From assembly GCA_020024595.1 (NCBI GenBank), contig JAHHTO010000055.1, positions 1 to 14,270 of the forward strand: a stretch of 14,270 nucleotides of DNA. The letters are read 5' to 3'. The DNA is from Schaedlerella sp. Its GTDB lineage: Bacteria; Bacillota; Clostridia; Lachnospirales; Lachnospiraceae. Position 1 is the first letter of the stretch. Each line of letters starts with the position of its first letter. Below, piece after piece: positions 1 through 6,922 of this stretch. The notes under the pieces are model-generated. The model was not told where the DNA came from and did not search any database. It was given only the letters and a program-made list of their open reading frames with translations. A program made the translations under genes and the position numbers.

Positions 1-861
1 GATTCTGTCGCCGCGCTTCTGATAAAAAAAAGTGATATTTTCCGCCTTCAAGCAATGTTGCTGTTTTAACATGATTTTCGGAGGATGTTCAGTCTTAATA
101 TCACTTAAATCAAGAACTCGAAGATTCATCTTCTGAAGTTCTGCATAGGAAAAACTCTGCATCTCTTCTTTGGAATATCGTGCTGTAATCTCACCACAGT
201 CCATTACCCAGTACTCATCTGCAATATCTCGCAGATAATAGAGCCGATGCTCACTGATAACAAGTGTTTTTCCTCGCTTTTTCAACTTTGTAAGAACTTT
301 TGCAAGTTCAGTGACGGCTGCTGCATCCAGGTTTGCAGTCGGCTCATCCAAAAGCATAATTTTTCCTTCTAGAGTCTGTGCAGAGAGAAATGCAACCAGC
401 TGGCGCTCACCGCTGGATAGTTCAAATACATTTCTGCCCTTCAGCTTTTCAAGACCAAATTCAGAGAACACTCCATCTGCCCGACTTATGATTTCCGAAT
501 GTGAAAATCCATAGTTTTCCAATGCAAAAGCGGCTTCAGACGAACTGTTTGTGGTATAGAACTGACTTCGTGGATCTTGAAATACTGAGCAAGCAAATTC
601 CCCCACTTCTCCTATAGACATAGATGAAATATCGTTTCCGTCCATGTAGCAGTAGCCGCTCAGATTACCCTCATAAAAATCAGGAATTAAGCGATTCATA
701 CAGCGGAGAAGGGTTGATTTTCCACAACCACTGACGCCACAAAGGATTACACAACGCCCTTCTGTTATGTTCCCAATCACATCGTTGAGTGCAGGATGCT
801 CTTCATTCGCGTATGTGAAATTCAAATTAAATTTGATTGTTCCATCTTCAATACAACTCAA
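1..861 (-). CDS. ECF-type ABC transporter ATP-binding protein, two ATPase domains (partial, C-terminus outside window)
   Basis: The first 287 codons are present and the reading frame is open to the window edge. The first ATPase domain is complete. It has Walker A GVSGCGKST at residues 42-50, Q-loop Q95 (VFQDP), signature LSSGERQ at 148-154, Walker B IMLLDEP with E173, and H-loop H205. After about residue 270 a second ABC domain starts (LKAENITFFYQ), so this is the double-ATPase type that powers energy-coupling-factor vitamin or metabolite uptake. Its T-component and substrate-binding S-component would be expected just beyond the left edge; that is inferred from family practice. The start is TTG at 861, chosen because AAGGATAGG sits about 9 bases upstream and the first ATG nearby (868) runs into a stop after six codons. 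The gene lies 112 bases after a TetR gene on the same strand, with a hairpin between them. The substrate cannot be read from the sequence. Confidence 0.88.
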   Translation of the reverse strand, partial: MSCIEDGTIKFNLNFTYANEEHPALNDVIGNITEGRCVILCGVSGCGKSTLLRCMNRLIPDFYEGNLSGYCYMDGNDISSMSIGEVGEFACSVFQDPRSQFYTTNSSSEAAFALENYGFSHSEIISRADGVFSEFGLEKLKGRNVFELSSGERQLVAFLSAQTLEGKIMLLDEPTANLDAAAVTELAKVLTKLKKRGKTLVISEHRLYYLRDIADEYWVMDCGEITARYSKEEMQSFSYAELQKMNLRVLDLSDIKTEHPPKIMLKQQHCLKAENITFFYQKRGDRI

Positions 862-884
862 TATTCATTACCTATCCTTTCAAA

Positions 885-900
885 GTTAGTAAAGACTAAC
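885..900. promoter_or_regulatory. Inverted repeat in the leader of the ABC gene
   Basis: GTTAGT and ACTAAC form perfect 6-bp arms around a 4-base centre. The repeat lies between the preceding terminator and the TTG start of the ABC gene. It could be a regulator-binding site or a small leader hairpin. It does not resemble the repeats in the tetR promoter, so binding by that same TetR is not supported. Confidence 0.35.
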
Positions 901-910
901 GCACATCTCT

Positions 911-956
911 AAAAATTTGCCATAGCTAGTATTTTTTAATTACCAGCCACGGCAAA
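911..956 (-). terminator. Hairpin between tetR and the ABC gene, probably a partial terminator
   Basis: On the minus strand, TTTGCCGTGGCTGG (956-943) pairs over 14 positions, three of them G:U, with CTAGCTATGGCAAA (929-916). The loop is 13 bases and five U residues follow before the run is broken. There is little room for a new promoter before the ABC start at 861. The hairpin therefore probably lets some transcripts through, so the regulator would be made in different amounts from the transporter (inference). Confidence 0.6.
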
Positions 957-972
957 CTCAACCTGTATGATG

Positions 973-1581
973 TTACAGGATACGTTGGAACAAATCCCTC
1001 CATCCCGCTTCATGGAAAGCTTCTACCGTCTTTAAGCAAGATATCGTTTTTTCTTTGCTCATTCCTTTTTGTAAAATCCAATAGTAACAGTGGAATTGTT
1101 CTGAAAGAAGTAGTTCAACCCCCTCAGAATCCACTTCTTTTTTCGCAATCTGATTCAAATACTGAATGGTTTCCCTTGCTTTGTATTCGATGAACTCGTT
1201 CCATTTAGACTGAATGGAACTTCCATCACTTCGACAAAAAAGGAGAACACATTGAGTGTAGTATTTGAAAATAATATCCAGATAAATTTTTTCTTCCTGT
1301 TGGATGACTTCTATAATTTTATCAACGTTACCGCTATGTTGTGCTTCCATATAAATTTGACGCATCGGCTCAAATTCTTTATTCATTTCACTCAGAGCAT
1401 CTTCAATGATCGAACAAAACAAAGCATCCTTATTTTTATAACGAGTGTAAAGAGCTCCTGTAGTGATATTTGCCCGTTGTGCAATTCGACGAAGAGAAGC
1501 ATCCTGAAAGCCATGCTCTAAAAATTCTGCTGTTGCGGCCTCGACAATTTTTTTGTCCAGCGTGTGATCTTTGATAGCCAC
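973..1581 (-). CDS. TetR/AcrR family transcriptional regulator
   Basis: This 202-residue protein has the usual TetR length. The N-terminal DNA-binding domain is clear: a helix (KKIVEAATAEFLEHGF) followed by the helix-turn-helix at about residues 29-50 (LRRIAQRANITTGALYTRYK). The rest is an all-helical ligand/dimer domain with no recognisable ligand signature. The start is GTG at 1581, preceded by GGAGGG about 4-5 bases upstream. Upstream is a near-consensus promoter overlapped by tandem repeats, which suggests autorepression. The next gene downstream on the same strand is an ECF-type ABC protein. TetR genes are often found next to such transporters, so control of that uptake system is the likely role. 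The inducing ligand is unknown. Confidence 0.9.
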   Translation of the reverse strand: MAIKDHTLDKKIVEAATAEFLEHGFQDASLRRIAQRANITTGALYTRYKNKDALFCSIIEDALSEMNKEFEPMRQIYMEAQHSGNVDKIIEVIQQEEKIYLDIIFKYYTQCVLLFCRSDGSSIQSKWNEFIEYKARETIQYLNQIAKKEVDSEGVELLLSEQFHCYYWILQKGMSKEKTISCLKTVEAFHEAGWRDLFQRIL

Positions 1582-1603
1582 AGCACCCTCCTTTTATCAA
1601 AAC

Positions 1604-1648
1604 AGTGTTATCGATTACGGCGTTATTGATTACAGTGTTATTTTATGA
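1604..1648. promoter_or_regulatory. Candidate TetR operator: three tandem 15-bp repeats
   Basis: Three head-to-tail 15-bp units cover 1604-1618 (AGTGTTATCGATTAC), 1619-1633 (GGCGTTATTGATTAC) and 1634-1648 (AGTGTTATTTTATGA, the most diverged). The core GTTATCGATTAC of the first unit is itself nearly palindromic, with one mismatched pair. The third unit overlaps the -10 box of the tetR promoter, and the other two lie between the -10 box and the ribosome binding site. This is the expected place for a repressor to block its own transcription. Binding by this TetR is inferred. Confidence 0.6.
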
Positions 1649-1668
1649 CAGCTTTTTTATTTTGTCAA
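1640..1668 (-). promoter_or_regulatory. Sigma-A type promoter of tetR
   Basis: The -35 box is TTGACA (1668-1663), the spacer is 17 bases, and the -10 box is TAAAAT (1645-1640), all on the minus strand. This is close to consensus. Transcription would begin near 1633, inside the tandem repeats, about 50 bases before the GTG start. Confidence 0.8.
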
Positions 1669-1706
1669 GTAGATTATCAAATATAAAAAAGGATAGATGT
1701 CCATAC

Positions 1707-2414
1707 TTAACCGACAATCTTGAATCGATATTGCACAGATCCATTCTCCCACAGAGTTTCTATTTCATAGGTTGAATCACTCTGTACATCCTCCAGTTTT
1801 ATCCCGATCCCATCAAATTCCAGTTTCTCTTCTTCTGAAATTGAACCATCAACATTGTACCTTTTTACTGTAATGCTCTTCGGTTTTCTTGAAAAATATA
1901 AATTCAAGCTCTTATCTTTGGTATCACAAACAATTTCTGGGGGCTCTTCGTCCCATAAACGATCCGCTGATTGTTTATGGGATTCTTTCCCTGCTTTATC
2001 TGTATAGTTCCAGTTATATTTACATGGATGAATACTTGTCATTACAATTCCATTGGTTTGTGAATTCTCTATCGATAATGTTGGTATTTCATCCGGATTT
2101 GGAGCCTGATAGATCTCATCTATCAATGATTGATATTGATCCGCTATTTTTCCATTGCCTTTCTTTATAAGAATCGCTTTTTTTACACCGCCATACTGAG
2201 GAGGAATACTTTGCATCATTGCACCTGTCCCATACAATTCTACTGTATCACCTGCATTTAAGTCATCTTTAGAAATTTCTTGTCCCTTTGAATCAAAGAT
2301 TTTACCTTCCGGAAGTTCTGCTAAGAATAGCGTTTCATTCTTAGAATCTACAAAAACATAAAATTCCTCTTCTTCTCCATAAGTCAGGTAGATACCTGTC
2401 AATTTCTCTTCCAT
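1707..2414 (-). CDS. Extracellular protein of unknown function, downstream part of a frame-broken gene
   Basis: This frame gives 235 residues from an ATG at 2414, but that ATG has no ribosome binding site at a workable distance. The frame reads naturally upstream into the N-terminal anchor encoded at 2533-2399 if one base is gained in an A-tract, giving a protein of about 275 residues. The first 80 or so residues (YVFVDSKNETLF, then DLNAGDTVELYG, then SIPPQYGGVKKAILI) look like the small beta-barrel of DUF3221/YobA-like proteins; this is a tentative resemblance. The C-terminal half is beta-rich, with aromatic motif YNWNYTD near residue 135 and a WENGSVQYRFKIVG ending. It is probably a second beta-sandwich domain facing outside the cell. 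No enzyme motif is visible. The function is unknown. Confidence 0.65.
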   Translation of the reverse strand: MEEKLTGIYLTYGEEEEFYVFVDSKNETLFLAELPEGKIFDSKGQEISKDDLNAGDTVELYGTGAMMQSIPPQYGGVKKAILIKKGNGKIADQYQSLIDEIYQAPNPDEIPTLSIENSQTNGIVMTSIHPCKYNWNYTDKAGKESHKQSADRLWDEEPPEIVCDTKDKSLNLYFSRKPKSITVKRYNVDGSISEEEKLEFDGIGIKLEDVQSDSTYEIETLWENGSVQYRFKIVG

Positions 2415-2533
2415 TTTGTCAGGTGTTTTTTCTGCCTTTTTTCGTGCTGATTATTTTTTAATATCATTCCTGCTATTGCAATTACAATCATTAAAATCAA
2501 TATAATACCGAATACTATTTTTTTGTTTTTCAT
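2399..2533 (-). CDS. N-terminal membrane anchor fragment of the same frame-broken gene
   Basis: The 44-residue frame starts at an ATG (2533) with a perfect AGGAGGT eight bases upstream, which marks the true translation start of the locus. Residues 6-25 form one hydrophobic segment (IVFGIILILMIVIAIAGMIL), and a basic, lysine-rich stretch follows. There is no lipobox cysteine, so it is a signal anchor and not a lipoprotein signal. The frame passes two A6 tracts (minus-strand 2442-2437 and 2431-2426) and stops at 2399, overlapping the start of the extracellular part by 16 bases. A -1 shift at either tract gives HEKKAEKTPDKMEEK or HEKRQKKTPDKMEEK, joining the two parts smoothly. An in-frame extension further upstream, to 2647, has no ribosome binding site and is unlikely. 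Confidence 0.65.
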   Translation of the reverse strand: MKNKKIVFGIILILMIVIAIAGMILKNNQHEKRQKKHLTKWKRN

Positions 2534-2658
2534 TTCGACTGACCTCCTACGTTCTCCTTGTATTTTTCTTCTTTTATAATATGAGTCATTTTCGTCTCTT
2601 TTTGTTGCAATAAAATTCAGAAAAATAAAAAACTTGTAACAAAGCACTTTCTATAACC

Positions 2659-2701
2659 AAAAAAGAGCTGGAGCATATCATATCAGCTTCAACTCTTTTT
2701 T
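2659..2701 (-). terminator. Rho-independent terminator after the FUSC gene
   Basis: The 16-position stem is made of arms 2659-2674 and 2686-2701, with one mismatch and one G:U pair and an 11-base loop. A6 at one base and T6 at the other give a U-run on either strand. On the minus strand it closes the marR-FUSC unit. Confidence 0.8.
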
Positions 2702-2759
2702 ATCCATCTTTAACAAAAAAACGATATATGATTCCTAATTTATTTTTTCATTTTTACAT

Positions 2760-3839
2760 TTACGATATCGGTTCCTGAGCATTTCCAACATTTTCTGCAA
2801 AGCGATTATCTACTAACTTTTGATATAAAACGAAAAAAATATATCCGAATACGGCTCCTACTATATTGTTCAAAATACGTAGAATCACTGCACCGCCAAT
2901 TCCATACAAATTGGAGGCTAATAACAATGCACCAAGACAGTTTATGGCTGTTTTATATCGATAATCTGTACAAAAGCCCATACAAAATCCGCCAAACGGG
3001 CCTAAAAGCGTATGCAAGGAATCAGGTGTCACCTGATAAAGCACGAAAAAGAGCAACGCCCCCACAATGACTCCCAGTATTCGATGAAAAACGCGTTCTT
3101 TTACATCTACCGCAGCAGGATAAGTGGATAATAAGGAAGCACAGGCAAAACCTGCCCACATGAAACGCTCTACCTGCAAAGCATTGCCTAACGTTAATAT
3201 CAGACCTGTTCCAAGTGCCACCCGAAGCTGCCATCGGCTTTTTTCAGAAGATAAACTAAATTTTCCCAACACCTGATGAAAACGAACGTCTGTATGTTTC
3301 TTTCTGTGTTTAAAATAAAGAATCGATCCACATAAAATATATCCAACCATTGTTAAGAGAAAACGTTTCCACAACAACTCTCCTGTAACAGGATTACCGG
3401 TAAGGTAAACATAAGCAAATCCATATAAGCCAGCGTTTCCAAGTGCCGGTTCATCACAAGTCATCATAAGAATCGTTAAAAACGAACCAACGTGGATACA
3501 GATTGCGAATAATGGATTCACAATGGAAGTCAATACTGGCGTAATCAACAAAAGCGAAAATACAATTGCCAGATTTCTCATAGAATCTGCGATACAGTAT
3601 CCAAAGTCTACAAAACGGATCCCCAGCAGAATACAAAACAACGCCACTGCCATGGGGCTGTTTTCTGATCCAAACACATTGGAAAGCGTGGCAATGAAAG
3701 CAATCGCAAAAGCGACGATCAAAATAGAGCGAAGTACTACAGCTGTCTGTAACATCCGCCGTTCTCGTGTCGTTTCAGCATTACGAATTTTTGGTTTTAA
3801 AACAGCGGGATCTAATTGTAACATATCATAAAAATGCAA
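2760..3839 (-). CDS. FUSC-family integral membrane protein
   Basis: The 359-residue protein is mostly hydrophobic, with about eight to ten membrane segments. It starts with a short charged cytoplasmic N-terminus (about 1-30). A polar linker near residues 175-200 (KHRKKHTDVRFHQ) separates two membrane blocks. The second block has the pattern of the FUSC/aromatic-acid-exporter superfamily, with GGFCMGFCTDYRYKTAINC followed by more helices. Family members are linked to efflux of fusaric acid, aromatic acids or other small compounds, but the substrate here cannot be read. The start is TTG at 3839, with AGGAGGT seven bases upstream; an ATG at 3824 is the alternative and is too far from that site. 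It lies 31 bases after a MarR regulator with no terminator between, so the two form an operon. That suggests drug- or aromatic-inducible efflux. Confidence 0.8.
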   Translation of the reverse strand: MHFYDMLQLDPAVLKPKIRNAETTRERRMLQTAVVLRSILIVAFAIAFIATLSNVFGSENSPMAVALFCILLGIRFVDFGYCIADSMRNLAIVFSLLLITPVLTSIVNPLFAICIHVGSFLTILMMTCDEPALGNAGLYGFAYVYLTGNPVTGELLWKRFLLTMVGYILCGSILYFKHRKKHTDVRFHQVLGKFSLSSEKSRWQLRVALGTGLILTLGNALQVERFMWAGFACASLLSTYPAAVDVKERVFHRILGVIVGALLFFVLYQVTPDSLHTLLGPFGGFCMGFCTDYRYKTAINCLGALLLASNLYGIGGAVILRILNNIVGAVFGYIFFVLYQKLVDNRFAENVGNAQEPIS

Positions 3840-3870
3840 TCAAAACACCTCCTGAAGAATTGCATGATAA

Positions 3871-4308
3871 TTATTTTTTATCAGAATCATTGACTTTTAA
3901 GTTTGCTTTGCAAATCAATTGAAAAAGGACATCAAACTCCGGTCCCATGCGTCTTCGAAGATCGTATAACGGTTGGAGTATTGCACCATAATTTTTGTGA
4001 AGTTCCTTTTGTCCAGTCTCCGTCAAAGAGAGCAAATAACTGCGTTCATCTTTTGGATGCTTCTCTTTCTGGATACATCCTTTTTCAAAAAGCCGTTTTA
4101 AACACCGACTGACGGCCTCTTTTTTCATTCCACTGCATCGGCTCAACGCAAGTGGTGTATTCACTTGTGGTTCCAGATAAAGACGAGATAGTAATTCTCG
4201 TTCACTGGCAGTTAAAGTCTGGTTTTGACTTTGTAACAATAAGTCTCTTGAAAAATGATGTAACTCTTGTTGATATGATAGCATTTGCAGCCATTCAATC
4301 TGTTCCAT
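3871..4308 (-). CDS. MarR family transcriptional regulator
   Basis: The 145-residue protein has the MarR length. A central winged helix-turn-helix spans about residues 33-98: LTASERELLSRLYL, recognition helix region MKKEAVSRCLKRLFEKGC, then the wing KHPKDERSYLLSLTETG, which carries the conserved D-R and the T-x-x-G end. The flanking helices would form the dimer. The ATG at 4308 has AAGGAGAG about seven bases upstream. The promoter just upstream carries a short palindrome over the predicted start point, which fits autorepression. It is the first gene of a two-gene unit with a FUSC-type membrane protein and is probably its repressor, released by a small aromatic or drug-like ligand (inference). 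Confidence 0.9.
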   Translation of the reverse strand: MEQIEWLQMLSYQQELHHFSRDLLLQSQNQTLTASERELLSRLYLEPQVNTPLALSRCSGMKKEAVSRCLKRLFEKGCIQKEKHPKDERSYLLSLTETGQKELHKNYGAILQPLYDLRRRMGPEFDVLFQLICKANLKVNDSDKK

Positions 4309-4329
4309 GAATCTCTCTCCTTAAAAAAG

Positions 4330-4342
4330 TTAACATAGTTAA
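4330..4342. promoter_or_regulatory. Candidate MarR operator
   Basis: The palindrome TTAAC-ATA-GTTAA lies directly downstream of the -10 box, touching it by one base, and covers the expected transcription start. MarR proteins commonly bind short AT-rich palindromes of this kind. Recognition by the adjacent MarR is inferred. Confidence 0.5.
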
Positions 4343-4369
4343 TTATAGCGTGTTTTAAATAATTGTCAA
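4342..4369 (-). promoter_or_regulatory. Sigma-A type promoter of the marR-FUSC operon
   Basis: The -35 box is TTGACA (4369-4364), the spacer is 16 bases, and the -10 box is TATAAT (4347-4342), on the minus strand. Both boxes are consensus. Confidence 0.85.
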
Positions 4370-4395
4370 TACTTTTTTTAATCAATAAATTCCAT

Positions 4396-4426
4396 AAAAA
4401 ATGCTGCCGGTGTTTTCCCGACAGCA
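4396..4426 (-). terminator. Rho-independent terminator ending the pilus operon
   Basis: A 9-bp stem (4402-4410 with 4418-4426, one G:U pair) with a 7-base loop is followed on the minus strand by six U residues. It lies 11 bases after the sortase stop codon and just upstream of the marR promoter. Confidence 0.8.
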
Positions 4427-4436
4427 AATTTTTATT

Positions 4437-5201
4437 TTATTCCATTATATTCCTCTCCCCCGTCACTCTGCAGATCAATAAATAACGTGCATTTGTGGCA
4501 CCGGAAGCACAGGTGGAAAGAGCAAGAATCCGATCTGTTTCTATCAGCGGATGCTCCCGTTGATGGATGGAGCACTGAGTGATATGAGAGATCAATTCCC
4601 TTCTGCTCTGTTCACTAGTCCAGTCTGTACGGTAGAGATAATTGTCGTATGCATCTGCAGATAAAAATGCTGTAATTTCCAGATTCAAAATCTTATCAGG
4701 TAAATATAAAGTTCCTGTATGATTCTCTGAAAAGAATTTTTCATCTATGAATTTATCTATATCAGCGAACATCTGTCCTCCTTGCATATGGTGTCCCATC
4801 AAAATCGAATAAAAATCTGTGAAATCTCTGCTATTCTGATAATCAAGAAAAATACTACCGGATGCAGAAGCCTCTCCGAACACATTTTTATCCAGATATT
4901 CATAATTATCTCTTCCCTGCACCACTGGATAATCAATATTTGTTTGATCTATAGTAATCCATGCACACACATCTGGATTCTTTATCGTAAATTGCTGGAA
5001 ACTGTATTCCAAACTGTCCACATCTGAGGGCTTATATTTTATGAGTTTGTTACGCATTTCCTCTGGTTCATGAAGTACCACCCAGTTATCCCATAACGCA
5101 TATCCCGCATATGCCAGGCAGCATAGAAAAAATAATGCTGCCAGACCATTTATCAAAATATGGAATCCCTTTGTTACGTAATATCCACTTGTTCGCTCCA
5201 T
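4437..5201 (-). CDS. Class B sortase, probably the pilus-polymerising sortase
   Basis: This is a membrane-bound transpeptidase that cleaves C-terminal sorting signals and joins pilins or anchors them to the wall. It has an N-terminal membrane segment (about residues 15-37), then an extracellular catalytic domain. The class B pattern includes the N-terminal motif DVCAWITIDQTNIDYPVVQG, catalytic H137 in GHHMQGGQMF, C231 in LSTCAS and R239 in ATNARYLLICR. The ATG at 5201 was chosen (254 residues; GGGAAG upstream). A TTG at 5222, seven codons earlier and with GAGG upstream, is possible. It is the last gene of the operon, 27 bases after the FctA-like pilin. In group A streptococcal FCT loci the polymerising sortase is also of the B-like fold and reads non-LPXTG signals, which fits the SPTG and PPDTG signals here. 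Confidence 0.92.
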   Translation of the reverse strand: MERTSGYYVTKGFHILINGLAALFFLCCLAYAGYALWDNWVVLHEPEEMRNKLIKYKPSDVDSLEYSFQQFTIKNPDVCAWITIDQTNIDYPVVQGRDNYEYLDKNVFGEASASGSIFLDYQNSRDFTDFYSILMGHHMQGGQMFADIDKFIDEKFFSENHTGTLYLPDKILNLEITAFLSADAYDNYLYRTDWTSEQSRRELISHITQCSIHQREHPLIETDRILALSTCASGATNARYLLICRVTGERNIME

Positions 5202-5228
5202 TTTAACTTCCCTATTCTTCAATCATCT

Positions 5229-6290
5229 TTATCCTCTTCTGCGACGGAAAAATATGAAACAACCAATGACTGCAACCACCAAAAGTAAAACATTTGGTAC
5301 ATATTGAAGAATCATTCCTGTAGGAGAAGCCACATTATTTGTATTTGTATATGCTACTGTATTACAATCTGGAATTATCGTTGCTTCTGCCACTTTTCCT
5401 GTTTTTTTTGCATCTCCGTTTATAGCTATCTCAGTTTTCTCATAACCTTTTGAATCTTTTTCTGTTACGGTATATTTTGCATAAATTGGAAGATTATGAA
5501 TGATAAGTTTTTCTCCATGTTTCAAGGTAAAAGTTGCTTCCTGTCCAGCTGTTACCATTACTTTTTCATAATTTGTAGAATAGGTGCCCGATGTTGTATT
5601 CGGATCTAGCAGAACAGTAAATGTAAAAATATCATTTTTATTTGCAGCATTTCCTGCTACTGTTTTACTGATTGTGAAGTCTCTATGCTCTGCTGGTTCA
5701 TTTACAAAAATAGCATCTGGAACTTTTTTTTCAGTATCATTTGTGACATTCTGACTCCTTTTTTTGGTTACAATGCCACCGATTTTCAGTGTACCTTCTT
5801 CAATCTTATCCCATATCACCTGAACATCTATATCATAACTTGTTTTTGAATAGGAAATGTTTGGATTCTTACCTTCTTCCTCTTTTAATTCAAAATGGTA
5901 TATGCCCGGTGCAGAAAAGGTGATATCTTCAAACAGTTTTTCATATCCAATCTCTGCTGATATAGACTCTCCGCCTTCTGCATTAGCTTTCCACGTAGTT
6001 GTGATCACGACTTGTTTTGTGATAAAATGATCTTTTCCAAGTTTTGGTTGTACTGTTTCATTTGTTCCAATCGGATCTGCATTCTCATAGTTCAATGTGA
6101 ATTTAAATTCCTCATTATCAATAAACAATCCATTTTCTGCTACATTCCATGTTTTTTTCACTTTGCTTGCGGTATCTTCAGTAGTCACAGAAACGGTGCC
6201 TTTTTCTGCTGCAAATACACTTACAGAAATGCCCAACATCATGGTTCCGGCCAGTAATACAGCCATACATTCTTTCATGAATCTTTTCAT
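5229..6290 (-). CDS. FctA/Spy0128-like major pilin subunit, sortase substrate
   Basis: A signal peptide at residues 1-27 (MKRFMKECMAVLLAGTMMLG, ending near SVFA/AEKG) leads into two beta-sandwich modules. The first (about 30-200) resembles the N-terminal Spy0128/FctA domain. The second (about 203-318) opens with DFTISKTVAGNAA and is of the DUF7601/pilin type. Likely intramolecular isopeptide residues are K45 or K46, E134 or E137 and N197 in the first module, and K209, E277 and N316 in the second (predicted from position). The C-terminus is a sorting signal: SPTG (322-325), a hydrophobic helix, then RRRRG. The start is ATG 6290 with GAAGG upstream, giving a standard signal peptide. ATG 6332, with AAAGGA six bases upstream, would add 14 residues and is almost as good. 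Followed by a class B sortase and preceded by a SipA-like gene, it is probably the shaft subunit. Confidence 0.88.
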   Translation of the reverse strand: MKRFMKECMAVLLAGTMMLGISVSVFAAEKGTVSVTTEDTASKVKKTWNVAENGLFIDNEEFKFTLNYENADPIGTNETVQPKLGKDHFITKQVVITTTWKANAEGGESISAEIGYEKLFEDITFSAPGIYHFELKEEEGKNPNISYSKTSYDIDVQVIWDKIEEGTLKIGGIVTKKRSQNVTNDTEKKVPDAIFVNEPAEHRDFTISKTVAGNAANKNDIFTFTVLLDPNTTSGTYSTNYEKVMVTAGQEATFTLKHGEKLIIHNLPIYAKYTVTEKDSKGYEKTEIAINGDAKKTGKVAEATIIPDCNTVAYTNTNNVASPTGMILQYVPNVLLLVVAVIGCFIFFRRRRG

Positions 6291-6358
6291 TTTCTTACCT
6301 TCGTATGCACAACTCTGAAAAGAGCTGCTCATAGAGTTTCCTTTCTTATTTTTAATTT

Positions 6359-6922
6359 TTAAATTTTTCGTCGGCGGAAAATGGTAATGACGATTCCCTT
6401 GATATTTTTTTCTGAAACAGCACCATAAGTCCGACTGTCCTCAATCGTTGTTTTGTCATCCGCCAAAATGAAATATTCATCTCTCGAAAGTTCTAATGGA
6501 TCAGAACTCTCTTCTGTTCCTTGTCTGTATACCTTCTGCTTGTTAAAGTCTGCCTGCGTATAACCGTTGACGATCAATTGCCCTTTTGCTGTGATTTCTA
6601 CACTCTCCTGTGGCAATGCAGCGATTCTTCCCACATATGTAATATGATTCACTTCGTATATGACCACATCTCCATTTTCATATCCAGACTGTAGCCGATA
6701 ATAGAACAGTAAATCTCCGTTTTTCAATGCCGGATTCATAGAGTTTCCATGCATTACAGAATATCCAAAAACTTTACAGAAAAAAAAGGTAACAAATATA
6801 ACTAAAATGATAGCTTTTCTCAAATCGTCTGTTCGCATTTTTTTCAATTGTATTTTTTGCTGGCGTATCCGTATTGCTTCTGCTGTGCTGTCTCTTTCAT
6901 CTAGATATATATGTTCATTCAT
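6359..6922 (-). CDS. SipA-like signal peptidase I homologue with altered catalytic dyad
   Basis: The 187-residue membrane protein has a long charged cytoplasmic N-terminus (about 1-35), one membrane helix (about 36-54) and an extracellular S26-family fold. The box with the nucleophile is present, with S61 in GNSMNPALKNGD. The box that normally reads K-R-V-x-x-L-P reads GRIAALP here (98-104), so the general-base lysine is replaced by G98. The final box survives as EDSRTYG (161-167). Streptococcal SipA, needed for FctA pilus polymerisation, is known to lack the Ser-Lys dyad, with a glycine at the lysine position. The match in context and in lysine loss suggests a pilus assembly or chaperone role and not ordinary signal cleavage. 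The ATG at 6922 overlaps the previous stop by eight bases, with GGAG upstream. Confidence 0.85.
   Translation of the reverse strand: MNEHIYLDERDSTAEAIRIRQQKIQLKKMRTDDLRKAIILVIFVTFFFCKVFGYSVMHGNSMNPALKNGDLLFYYRLQSGYENGDVVIYEVNHITYVGRIAALPQESVEITAKGQLIVNGYTQADFNKQKVYRQGTEESSDPLELSRDEYFILADDKTTIEDSRTYGAVSEKNIKGIVITIFRRRKI

Noticed and set aside
1604..1648. CRISPR-like or satellite repeat
   Set aside because: The units are 15 bp, adjacent without spacers and placed on a promoter, so they fit an operator and not an array.
1669..1706. Terminator after the frame-broken gene
   Set aside because: A U-run of six exists, but the only stem in front of it (GGA with TCC) is three pairs, so it is too weak to call.
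2399..2533. Lipoprotein signal in the anchor fragment
   Set aside because: No cysteine follows the hydrophobic segment (it reads IAGMILKNN).
2534..2647. Longer N-terminus for the membrane-anchor fragment (start at 2647)
   Set aside because: No ribosome binding site at 2647 and a charged, low-complexity extension, while ATG 2533 has a perfect AGGAGGT at the right distance.
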